Of a stretch of 64,000 nt of DNA, positions 34,561-44,997 are shown piece after piece (position 1 is the stretch's first letter; every line of letters starts with the position of its first letter). The position numbers and the translations under genes are program-made. Where the stretch lies: assembly GCA_964036665.1 (NCBI GenBank), contig OZ038527.1, positions 21,981,901 through 22,045,900 of the forward strand. The letters run 5' to 3'. The notes under the pieces are model-generated. The model made no database searches, had not been told where the DNA came from, and saw only the letters and a list, made by a program, of their open reading frames with translations. Origin of the DNA: Gordius sp. MW1 (lineage: Eukaryota; Nematomorpha; Gordioida; Gordea; Gordiidae).

Positions 34561-35444
34561 AAATTTTTAACTGAAAATTTTTGAATATTATATACTTATT
34601 CTGTGTTCAATATATATTCTCTTATGATCCATGTGTATTTTTTTAATTATCAACTTAAAGTTGAGAGGAAATTTAGCAACTGATAATAATTTTTTACCCT
34701 TTATTGCTACTAAAATTTTATTATATTAAGAAATGCTTCTAAATAGTATTGAATTGTAAAAATATTACTAAGGTAATATAAAATTATCACACTACAAGAT
34801 GCTTATGCGAGTTTCATATAAATAGTTTTTCATAATTTTTGCAAATATTTATTATTGTGTTAAATTCCATATAACAAGAGCTTGCGATGATACTTATGGC
34901 ACTTTGAAGAAGATATTAAATGATCACATCGTCAAAATAGCTGCCAGGCCTAATAATCTCTCAATGTAAGTAGACTAGAGTAGAGACCTGCCCGGCCCGC
35001 GGACGGGCCTAAAGGGGCCGGGCTTCTGCTTAAAAATAAAACAACGGGCCGGGCCTGGGCGAGCCGATATATAACTTAACGGGCCGGGCCTAGTTATACT
35101 TAAGGCCCGTTAAAAAATTAATTAGATTTAGTATAAAAGAAGGTGATTTTGAAATGTCATTTATAATTATTTTATGTATATTAAATTAACAGGAAAAGTT
35201 ATATTTTGTTTCCGTCCTAACTCATTAATTCTTCAATATCTCAACCCGCATTATAAATGTTAAAGATAATTTATACACGTGATCCCATGGGCGGAGCCAA
35301 TTTAAATTAGAGGGGGGCAATTTAGATAGGGCATATGTTTTTTTCATCAAGAATTTTAGGATTTGGAGGGGGGCAGCTGCCCATCCTTGCCTCCCCATTT
35401 ATACCCTTTAGCAATATTTATTTAATATTGTTTAAGAATATTTA

Positions 35445-35616
35445 CATGAGCGTAGCGATCTTTGTATTGGGAGGGGGCGAAACGTTTAAAAGTTAAATCA
35501 GGAGGGGGGGGGCCAAAACTAATTTTTTTTAATTTTTAAGGATTTTGCATTAAAAATTTTTTTTTTCGTCATTTAGGGGGGGGGGGCGCCTTGCCCCCCC
35601 CTCGGCTACGCCCATG
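35445..35616. mobile_element. 172-bp CATGGGCGTAGCC-type MITE
   Basis: Ends CATGAGCGTAGCGATC and GGCTACGCCCATG; runs of G sit just inside both. The exact 8-bp duplication AATATTTA is at 35437-35444 and 35617-35624. Another partial end of the same family starts at 35286. Confidence 0.9.
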
Positions 35617-35869
35617 AATATTTATATTAAATGCTATGCAATTTATGGGCTCTCTTTTGGTTATCCGTCCTGTCCATTCTGTCCTGTCCAATTTGTAATT
35701 TTTCAATAATTGCCGTGAAAACTTATATGGGTTTTAATGGCTGTGGACTTATGCTTCTGTAAAAGACTATTATTTTGATGACCGCTGATTGGCTTTACTT
35801 TTTCGACCTCGCCTAAGCTCAATTCCATTATTGATTTTGTGCCCGACTGATTACCTTTTTTAATAAATT

Positions 35870-36165
35870 TCCTAGGGCAACTTATCTAGGTTGTTGCTAT
35901 ACGGATAATTGCAAAACTGCCTATTCCCTGCAAATTAATGCTGACCGTTGCTTACATCTAATTTGTCTAACCCGGCCAGAGGCCACAATTCTGGTTAATT
36001 GCTATTTATATTTGCTTCTTGTAAATCTCTTTTGGCAATTTGTCTAGGTAGTTAATTTATAACGGATGAATGCGAAACTGGCTAAATAGCTCCCTGCAAA
36101 TTAATGCTGACCGTTGCTAACCTCTACTTTATCTGACCCCGGCCAAAAGCCAAAATTTATATACT
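35870..36165. repeat. Two-copy tandem repeat, about 176 bp
   Basis: Two diverged copies share ctgcaaattaatgctgaccg and the following tctgacc..ggccagaggcc block, spaced about 176 bases apart, inside the hAT element. No coding sense. Confidence 0.75.
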
Positions 36166-36304
36166 CACTATCAACAAATTTAAAAACAAATTTTAAAATT
36201 TATTTCTTCAAGTTACTCTTATCATTGTTTTTTTCATTTTACATCAATAACCTAATTATTTAAAATGGTGGAAAAGCAAAGAGCAAAGTAACTGTTTGAT
36301 TGAG

Positions 36305-36612
36305 GGCCCGAATTGAAAGAGATCAATAATATTCCAGTCCCAAAGCTTTATTTTTCGCCAAATTATATCAACAAGTAAAAAGTAATCATGTAGCGATTAT
36401 CCCAAACAAAGTAAGGAATCTACGCCGATGATTATTCAAATTCATATCACGTTTTCGATCAAGTGATAATTTAAAAATAAGATGATGAAACAGTGGATAT
36501 ATAAAAAAATCCCTCGTACATTCATTACAAAATCGATATTCAACCTTTTATATAATAAAAATGGTAGTTATAATAATAATTCCCGCATGGAAAGGTTACA
36601 GATCCTTACACC
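36305..36612 (-). repeat. 3' LTR (left copy)
   Basis: About 300 bp matching 40790-41232 apart from small indels and the hairpin insertion. It ends cttaca, next to the internal region. Confidence 0.8.
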
Positions 36613-36619
36613 TCATTCT

Positions 36620-39600
36620 TTCAAATTGAGGTTCCACCAGGTCCGTGCTGTCCCGCCCTGGAGTATTTCCTAATAACGTCATTTCTTCCTCAGGGCTGAC
36701 CACGACATGGCTGGTTTCCATTGTAACCTCTTCCACACGTACAGGCTCCGCCGTCGTCAACGTTTCTACCGGCGCTATCGACACCACCGACGCTACCGAT
36801 TCTACCAGCGCTACCGTCCTTTCCTGCCCTGCTGGCCTGGAAGGGATTCTCCGCCCACACATCGGCATGCGATGCCAGCTTCTGCATCCCCTGCAGAAGT
36901 CTCTGGTTGGCCGTATTGCTGCCGGCTGTTCTGCCTGCGGACAACGTGACGGTCTTCCTCTTTCTCCCGTCCTCACCTCGGCACGTATCGGGCGATTTTG
37001 GAGGTTTTGCGTCGTATTCGGTGGGGCTGAGCACGGGGCCACATTCTAACGCTGCATCCGGTCAACTCGTCCAGCTAAACCCCGGGGTTGGCCACGGTGT
37101 CTAGGCACCGCGTTGCTCTGCCTGCCCGAATTGGGTCTAGCTGCCTCCTGACGTGTTGTCCGTCTATGCCTTCCCGCCGCCCTTTCTTCCGTGCGGGTGT
37201 TTTCCTGACGCACGCTAACGTAGGGTTCCATATGCCGTCGCTCTCGGACCTTGAAAACGATCGGTTTCGGCCGCACCCTTCGTCCGTGGGCTATCGCTTG
37301 CAAACGCACCTCTACGATCACCCATTCGGTTCGCTATTCCATCTAGATAAAATATAAAAAGATTATTATATCAATCTAGAGCGTAAATGCTCCACGTGTC
37401 GCACGTGTCTACCCGGAGATGCTAGCACTTCTATCTCGTACATTTTAGTACCTTTCTGAGATAGGATCTTAGCCTCTAACCATTTTTTTTCCAATATAAT
37501 TACGCGCCCACACAGCATCACTGATTCTAAATTTAGAATCGCCCTGTGATCTGGTGTCCGATTGCGCTGATTGTAACATCGTAACCACCGGCGTGTGTGG
37601 CAAACGGCCCAAGAACATCTCGCTACCCGGTTGTCGAGAAGGGAACCTTAGTGCGACGTTGTGGTAAAGTCGATAAAGCCAAGTCCCGTCCTTTTCGACC
37701 TTAGCGTTCTTCAACCATTTCACCACAGCCACGTGCCTTTCCGCGAGTCCATTCGTACTCGGATGATACGACTGGGTATATAAATGCTGTATTCCCCATT
37801 TACTACAAAATTCTTTGAACTCGACAGTGGTAGAAGCGGTGCCGTTGTCGGATACAATCGTCTTCGGTATACCATAAGCACCTGCAATATTTTTTAAGAA
37901 TTCGCCCACTACTCTAGTAGATAACTTGCTCACTTGTTTATATTCTACCCAACTAGAGTGCGCATCTAAGAGAATAATATATCGTTTTCCTTCAAAATCA
38001 AAGAAGTCCAGGTGTATCCTTTCCCAAACTTGTTTTGTGGACGGCCATCTCGCCTTCTTGTCCTGTCTTGGCGTCCTGGTGAGTTTTCCGCATTGTCCCA
38101 CGAACAGGGTAATATCGCGTGATATCCTGGGCCACTAGACGTGTCTTTTCGCTAGACCTTTCATCTTGGCTACGCCCGTATAACCTGCATGAAGTAATTA
38201 GAGCACTTGAGGTCGCAACACAGACGGAATTACTATATTTTCGTTGCGTAGTAACACGTTGTTGTTGACCTCCAGATCATTTATCAAGCTTCGATAAGTA
38301 AATGGTACCGTTTCTAGCGTACTTTTTCCCGTCAATTAATTTAACAAAATTAAGTTTGGATCCTCTTGGGTTAATTTTGCAAGATCGACATCGCCGCAAT
38401 TTTGTGTTATTACGTTTACTTCTGCGAAGTTTTCGCCTTCTAACTCTTCGTATGTTAGGCCATCATTATCGTTTCCCAATCTTGATAATGTGTCTGGCAA
38501 GTGATTTGACTTACCTTTGCGGTATTTTAATGTTGCATTGAAATTTCCCAGCGCTAATAACCATTTTTGCAGCCTGGGACTTAACAATAGATCCCTATTG
38601 TTTGCAAAAAGTGATACCAGCGGTTTATGGTCGCTAAAAATATCGAAACTTCGACCAATTAAGTACTCACGGCAACGGGTCAAACTCGCTACCGCCGCCA
38701 AAGCTTAGTTCTGCTTTGAAAATTTTTTGTTAAAAATATAGGATTGGGTGTTTTTCCTGACCGATTACATGCAATAGCACACCGCCTACACCTAGCTGAG
38801 ACGCATCCACCGCTACGGCCAATGGTAGATCGGCAACAAAGCATGTCAGAATAGGACCTTTTGTTAAAATCTTCTTTAACGCATCAAACGCTTCCTGTTC
38901 CTTGGTCCGTCATACAAATTTTACTTTGTCCGTTGTCAACAAGTATAAAGGTGCCGCTATCTCCGCGATGCGAGGCATAAACTTGTTGTAGTAATTCACC
39001 GACCCCAGTAAGGATAGTGTCTCTTTCTTATTTTAAGGTGGTCGCATTTTAAGGATCACATCCACTTAATTGATGTCCCAAATATTTTAGTTCTGTCACT
39101 CCTATGGCGCATTTGCTACGCTGTACCCGTAAGCCTCGTTCTTGTATTCGTTCAACTTGATTTGGAAGTAAGCGTTAGCAAAGTCCAACTTACTAAAGTA
39201 TTCTGCACCTTTGAGATTTGCGAAAATTTCTTCCATTCTGGGTAGGGGATACTTTATTTCTACTATTCACGGGTTAAGCGAAACCCTGTTGTCCGCGCAT
39301 AGGCGCAAGCTGCCATCTGGCTTTTTGACGGGTACTAGTGGCGTAGCCCATTCGCTATATTCCACCTGCTCGATTACCCCTTACTCTAACCATTTAAAAC
39401 AAGATGGCTTCTACCTTCTCCCGCCAAACAAATGGTATTCTTCGCGCTGGCCAAAACCTTGGTACAGCGTCTAGCTTCAGTAGGATATCGTACTCGTATG
39501 CCCTTAGGCATCCAAGCTCGTCTACAAAGATAGACTTCAACCTTTCCATCATCCGCTGTAGACTTCCTGACCAACTATTCAGGGACCGGACTGCATCGCC

Positions 39601-40324
39601 ACTCATAAGATTACGAGTGTCGATAGAAGATGTCGGTAGATCCCTCGACTCCGTCTTTACCGATAGTCCGTTTATTTCAGCTCCGAGAGAGGTAGACTTT
39701 AGAGCCCAAGCCATACATGGAATCCTTAAGGCGGTTCTACCTGCTCCGCCAAAATCCTTTTCACCCTTTTTCCGTGGTCCACTACATCGGATCTTCTCAC
39801 ACAAGCCAAACCAGTTGTTTAATAACCCTATCACTTTAAGCCATTCCCACCCTAATATGGGTCAATCTCAACGGACGTAATATACAAGGGCAATATTAAT
39901 TTCTTACCTCCCATCTCTACCCCAGCCATAATTTTTCCCACTATTTCTATTTCGCCCCCGTCTACCTGCCTAATGTTTGTTTTATCCCATTTCCGGTTAA
40001 GCCAGGTGACATGAATTTTGTTTTACTTATTAGCGATATGGTGACTCCACTGTCTCCTAACCATTCAATTACCTTATTGTCTATTTTTAATTTAGTTAAG
40101 GGGCGGCTACTTTGTGTCAACCCTTCAAAAAACCTTTTAATTCCATTTACGTAATTATCCTTCTTATTACTGTTTAAATCCCTTTCCGTTTTATCCTCCT
40201 TAATATTCCCAACAATTTCATTTATCGTACTTTCATTACTTTTGTTAAAAAATGTTGGAAGTAAACAGGCCTTGGGAAATACGAAAAGAAAACAGTTTGA
40301 GGAACAACAAAAGTATACGTTCAC
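36620..40324 (-). pseudogene. Decayed gag-pol of the LTR element
   Basis: In minus-strand order: a protease-like LGDSGVTISLISK near 40080; RT N-terminal blocks near 39830-39200 (EYSEWATPLVPVKK, then KLDFANAYFQIK in another frame); an RNase H start near 38830 (AVDASQLGVGGVLL); DHKPLVSLFANNRDLL near 38610; integrase 37469-38101 with LLDAHSSWVEYK, VSDNGTASTT and HPSTNGLAERH; and a Pro/Arg-rich tail (36620-37321). At least five frame breaks or stops separate the blocks. The integrase and tail resemble those at 12599-13812. Confidence 0.85.
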
Positions 40325-40728
40325 ACAATATACAACAATGGCTTTGGAAAGTTATTTTTTTTATATTGATTAGATTTTAATAACTTGGAGTATTATTGCA
40401 TTATAATAATAATTTCAGTTAAGGAGTAATAATAATTAGTGACACTTATATGATATGAATAATTACTTATTAATGATCTTTCTAGCACAAATATTTTATT
40501 TCATTTGTTCTTTTAAGGTTCTTCGTATTGCATTGCTTAAATTACTTTTGTCTTCATTGGTTTTGGTATAGCTTTTACTTTTTATAATGTTTGGAGCAAA
40601 GCCTCCAACATTAAATATTAACATAACATTTAATTGTTTACGCGAAAACATTATTTTAGTAAATTTGATTTTTGTAATATTGGTTTTATTCTGGTTGATT
40701 AAGAACAATAAAATAATTGGGGCTCTAG

Positions 40729-40790
40729 AGTTAAGGGAAGGGCCCAGATGTTTTGGCTGTAAGGAGGTAGGACATATCAGAAAAAAATAG
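40729..40790 (+). pseudogene. Zinc-knuckle fragment on the opposite strand
   Basis: GPRCFGCKEVGHIRKK, a CX2CX4H retroviral-type zinc knuckle lacking its last Cys, reads on the plus strand directly before the right LTR. The pol around it is on the minus strand. It is either an inverted gag piece or part of another element. Confidence 0.5.
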
Positions 40791-41232
40791 CCCGAATTGA
40801 AAGAGATAAATAATATTTCAGTCCAAAAGCTTTATTTTTCGCCAAATTATATCAACAAAAAAGTAATCACGTAGCGATTATCCCAAACAAAGTAATGAAT
40901 CTACGCCGATGATTATTCAAATTCATATCACTTTTTCGATCAGGTGATAATATAAAAATAAGGGTGCCCTATCAACTCGCCGAAAACCATCTCGCCGAAT
41001 TTAATGTCCCCCGGTTAAAAAAGGTCCGGACCATTTTTAACCGGGGGACATTAAATTCGGCGAGATGGTTTTCGGCAAGTTGACGGGCCACCAAAAATGA
41101 TATGATGAAACAGGTGATTATATAAAAATAATCCCTCGTCCATTCGTTACAAAATCGACATTCAACCTTTTATATAATAAAAATGGTAGTTATAATAATT
41201 ATTCCCGCATGGAAAGGTTACAGATCCTTAAG
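40790..41232 (-). repeat. 5' LTR (right copy) with hairpin insertion
   Basis: Matches the left LTR from cccgaattgaaagag to cagatcctta. It is split at about 40962 by the hairpin element. Confidence 0.8.
40963..41092. mobile_element. 130-bp near-perfect hairpin MITE inside the LTR
   Basis: About 60-base arms (ggtgccctatcaactcgccg ... and its inverted copy ending ggccacc) meet around the small palindrome ggtccggacc. The left LTR lacks it, which proves insertion. The flanks aaaaata and aaaaatga suggest a short target duplication. The family is not identified. Confidence 0.85.
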
Positions 41233-41638
41233 TAGCTTATTTAAAAACATTATAACCTTAAAAAAGGGTTTTAAAAGTTTATTTGGCTTATATGGTTTTA
41301 TGTAACCTGAAGTGCCACTTGTAAAAATATCTTTTCCATGTAGTCGTTACTTAAAAGATAGAAAAACTCAAATGACCGGGAATTACCGATTTCTTTTTTT
41401 ACAACATTTTTATTAACATTTTTAACACATACATATAGTTTACCTTATCGATAAATAACACTAAACAAAAAAAAATAAAAATACAAAAATTTCACAAGCC
41501 CGGGCCGGGCTCGGACCTTGTATAAAATTAGCGGGCCGGGCCCGGGCTTATAATTTAATATTTTGACGGGCCCGGGCAGGGCCCGGGCTTTTTTATTACG
41601 GGCGGGCCGACTGACTTAAACAGGCCTGCAGGTCTCTA

Positions 41639-42079
41639 GACTAGGGATCATTTAAAGGGCTAGGGCGTGACACGCATGGTAAGCGATCGTATCAGGTGAT
41701 AAGTAAAAAAGATTACTACATTTTCCGCAAAGAGTTGTAGTCTGTAGAGAAATATGTTCTCTACTTTAGCTTTATTATAACCCAAAATAAAAATGATTCA
41801 AAATGAATAATATTTAGTTAAAACATCTTGTTTATATAGTAGTGAGGTGAGTGGTAAAATAATAAAATTAAGATATATGAATAGTGAGGATTGTGAAAGG
41901 TTAAGTTCTTCGGACGATCAAGTTGCTTTATTCAAATTACTTAGAAGGTTAATTTCTTTCCTATGTAAAGATATAATTCCAAGTAAGTATATTCAAATAA
42001 GAAAGGTTAGTGTAACCATAAGTCAAAAAAGCTATTTGTACAAGATAATACTTAGAGTGGGCTCGCTTAATATTGGAAC
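41639..42079 (+). other. Intergenic, possible coding exon 41877-41982
   Basis: ATG at 41877 opens a 35-codon frame (MNSEDCERLSSSDDQVALFK ...) that runs into a strong donor, AA|gtaagtat, at 41983. Composition looks coding-like, but no following exon or homology is recognised. It may be the first exon of a gene broken by the transposons downstream, or chance. The rest of the stretch shows nothing. Confidence 0.25.
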
Positions 42080-42283
42080 TAGTGTTGTAAAAACGGCTGG
42101 GTTTTATTTGGTCGACCTTTGGTTTTAGTCGACTAAATACAAACAAAGCAAATGTTTTTTGGTTTGTTTTTCTTAGTCGACCTCTGGGCTTGTTCGAAAT
42201 ATGAAAAACAAACCAGAGTCGACCGTTAGTCTAAGTTAAATTAAAGGTCCACCAAACAAAACCCAGCCGTTTTTACAACACTG
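42080..42283. mobile_element. 204-bp hAT MITE (AGTGTTGTAAAAACGG family)
   Basis: Ends TAGTGTTGTAAAAACGGC and GCCGTTTTTACAACACTG are inverted, and the exact 8-bp duplication ATTGGAAC is at 42072-42079 and 42284-42291. It is related to 52024-52218 and 22760-22935. Confidence 0.95.
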
Positions 42284-42369
42284 ATTGGAACTGTGTCTGT
42301 GAAATGCAGGAAATTGCTGACACCCTCAGTAAAAGACCGTTCGTACTAAAAGGCATAAAATTGGGGTGG

Positions 42370-42745
42370 CAAATAAACAAACTTCACATATGAAGTCAAA
42401 TTTGTTAGAATTTTTCTGCCCAAACCAGGCCTAGCCCGATTTTATAATTGATATGCCAGCCCGAACCCTTGTATGTCGATTTAGTGCCATCCGGCTCGAA
42501 ACGTTTGTTTCAAAATTTTTGGCTATTATATCGTAAAATTTTTCGAAATTTTTATTTTTGATTTTTTTTTGGATGAGAACTAGTATTAACAACTTTATAC
42601 AATCAAATAAAAGTGACAAATTATATTTGAAAACAATATAATACATTATTGAGTCCGAATTGCCCGAATCTTGTTATGGTGGCCGCCGCCCACCCGAAAG
42701 TAAATATTTACGACAGTTGCCAGGCCCGTAAGCGGGCAGGGGCCG
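42370..42745. repeat. GC-motif interspersed repeat
   Basis: Shares blocks with 17430-17720 and 25735-26110. It runs from tcaaatttgttagaatttttctgccc to caggcccgtaagcgggcaggggccggg. This is the usual architecture of the CCCGGGC-rich non-autonomous elements in this window. Confidence 0.55.
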
Positions 42746-42873
42746 GGTTTTGTATGGTAGAGAAGTGCATTAAGAGCCGGAAGTCGTTCTTAGAGGCCTC
42801 CTATATGTCCGTGGCATCCCCATTCATTTTTGCTATAAAGAAGGAGGCGGACCGATTTGCGAGGATAGGGGTC

Positions 42874-43043
42874 AATGGGCGTAGCCAAGGGGGCGGCCAC
42901 CCCCCCCCCCCCTAAATGACAAAAAAAATTAAATATAAAAACCCTTAAAAATTAAAATAAATTAATGTTTTGCCCCCCCCCCCTAATTGAACTTATACAA
43001 CTTTCGCTTCCCCCTCCTAATCCAAAACCTGGCTACGCCCATG
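42874..43043. mobile_element. 170-bp CATGGGCGTAGCC-type MITE
   Basis: Ends AATGGGCGTAGCCAAG and CCTGGCTACGCCCATG, each with a homopolymer C run inside. The 8-bp flanks taggggtc and caggggtc match in 7 of 8 positions. Confidence 0.85.
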
Positions 43044-44997
43044 CAGGGGTCTAACACCCAGTTTGGTAAAGTATGCTTACAATAATTTGGACGTTATTTT
43101 GAACTTTGGCAAAGTACAAAAGCCCCCGCTGGTCTTGGTGAGTGCATATCCAGCGGGGCGCGATATCCCTCGAAGGCGACCTTTAGAGTGAAGGGGACAT
43201 AAGGAGATCCCGCTTTCGCCTAGGCATGTGTACGTCGGGTTTGGTGGTGGGGCTATTTGATGCCGATTGCTTGGCCCGAATAGGAATTTGGGGATTTGCA
43301 CGCTTATACATGAATTGAAACTAATGGGATAGGGAGGGAGGGAGGGAGGGAGGGAGGGAGACCCTAAGTCTGGGGCGATTTTGTGATTATAAACATAGGG
43401 AATAGGGATTAAGTGAAATTTTAGGATAAATTAAAAACTAATTAACGTGCGTGAAAAATTGTTTTTGGGTGAATTTCCTCTATATTTGTTTTACCAAGAA
43501 TCAAAATTTTTTCAAATTCTTGTCGATTTGCTTTCTCGGTAAACACTTCCAGAAAGGGGCAAAAACACTCATTTTTGCAACTTGAACTTAATTATTTCAA
43601 AAACTTGACGTATAGGAAAAAACGAAAAACATAAAACTATCTAAAAGTAGGTTAATCGTTTTCCGATTGATTTTGTATACCCGTGGTATCATAAAAAGAT
43701 AACATTAATTTCAGGTTATTATTTTTTAAACTGGGGGTAAATATTAACTCAACATATATTTAGATTTTTTACATTTTAAATTCCTACCATTATCCTTTAT
43801 TTAATTTAGCTAATTTTATGATATGGGAATGACCTGAATTTAATTTGTTACTTTTTTTAGCTTATCATTTATAACTCCTGAATTTTATTCATTATAGCAA
43901 GTTTTTCAACGACATTTTCTTTGAACAAAATAATTGTGATTAGCAATTTAACAACTCTAGTGAATAGGAATTTTCTTAATTTGTTTGATTTGAGGCTAGG
44001 ATTAAGAAAACCCGGAGGTTAAAAATTGTTCCGAGTTTCAATATTTTCAAATCCAAAAATCGCCAAAAATTGTATTAAGGATCTAATTGTGCTTTTATAT
44101 TTTTAGAGGGGGGTGAATTTTTGACAATCTTGAGACCCCTGCCCCTCCTAAACTCAACAATAATATTTATGTCGGTTAATTCTAATAAGTTTTGTATATT
44201 TTTTCAAGGTAAGCGTAATGGCGTATTCGATTTAGGAAGCCAATTAAAAGCACTTTAAATGGAAAATTTTATTCATTAAGATACTAGAAGATGAGCCAAA
44301 ATTATTTATCTCATACATTATACAAAAATACAATCGTCGACAATTGATGGAAAAATATCCTGGCAAGTTATACAGCTCACTTTGAAAGAAATTTTTAGGT
44401 TATTTTCCTTAAATAAGCTTTGTTCTATCATTAAATTAATTATGCAAGAAATTTCGATTGAGGTCAATTGATAATATATTTAAATTAAAATTAAATATAC
44501 AGACATAATGTTGGCGACAAAGTATAAGTTTGAATTTAAAATTAATCTATAATTAATTGAATAGGCAAATGATAATTTCATTATTATTGCTTACGGCAAA
44601 AATAGGGATTCTTGTATTGTAGATGTTGTTACTATATAAGGACCAATTTTTATTAATAGATTTGTTTTAAATTTTGTTTGTACTAGTTTTAAATGACTCA
44701 AAAAATTCGCTGAATAGGTTAAAATATTTATAATATATATTTTTCTTTTCGTTATGTCTTAGTTTAGATGTAGCAATAAAAAGATTTAATAATTTTTTGT
44801 TGTTGTTAATTGTTGTATCTAAAATAAAATTAATTAATTTTTAGAACTTAGTTAAGTTATAATTCATATGTTATACTTTCTCAAAATATACATAACTTGG
44901 CTCACCATTAAATTTAATCATTTTACTATATTTTATAATAAAATATCAATTAAAAATTAATTATGTCAATGAAATTATATGCAGAACGCAGATTCCT
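43044..44997. other. Upstream region of the decarboxylase gene
   Basis: 43055-43300 is a GC-richer, non-repetitive remnant of unknown origin. It was continuous with 42745-42873 before the MITE. 43333-43360 is a (GGGA)n microsatellite. From about 44535 the sequence matches 62289-62935 upstream of the second decarboxylase copy, so it belongs to the duplicated unit and should include the promoter. Confidence 0.6.

Larger units (their letters stand above)
36305..41232 (-). mobile_element. Decayed Ty3-type LTR retrotransposon
   Basis: Direct repeats at about 36305-36612 and 40790-41232 (cccgaattgaaagagat at one end, ggaaaggttacagatcctta at the other) bracket a minus-strand gag-pol. The right copy is longer only because a 130-bp hairpin element sits in it. 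Outermost LTR bases differ between the copies, so exact ends and a target duplication cannot be fixed. LTR divergence and many stops show that it is much older than the element at 4311-11415. Confidence 0.85.
34981..41638. mobile_element. Large hAT-type element holding an LTR retrotransposon
   Basis: The ends TAGAGACCTGCCCGGCC and GGCCTGCAGGTCTCTA are inverted copies. Both lead into CCGGGCC-rich subterminal DNA. The flanks gactagag (34973-34980) and gactaggg (41639-41646) match in 7 of 8 positions, as expected for hAT. Without the LTR element at 36305-41232 its own sequence is about 1.7 kb and shows no transposase. Confidence 0.75.

Noticed and set aside
35286-35444. Separate complete CATGGGCGGAGCC MITE
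   Set aside because: A left end is clear, but no matching right end or target duplication could be found. Treated as a partial copy.
36645-37357. Several overlapping plus-strand ORFs
   Set aside because: They lie antisense to the GC-rich tail of a decayed pol, where stops are rare in all frames.
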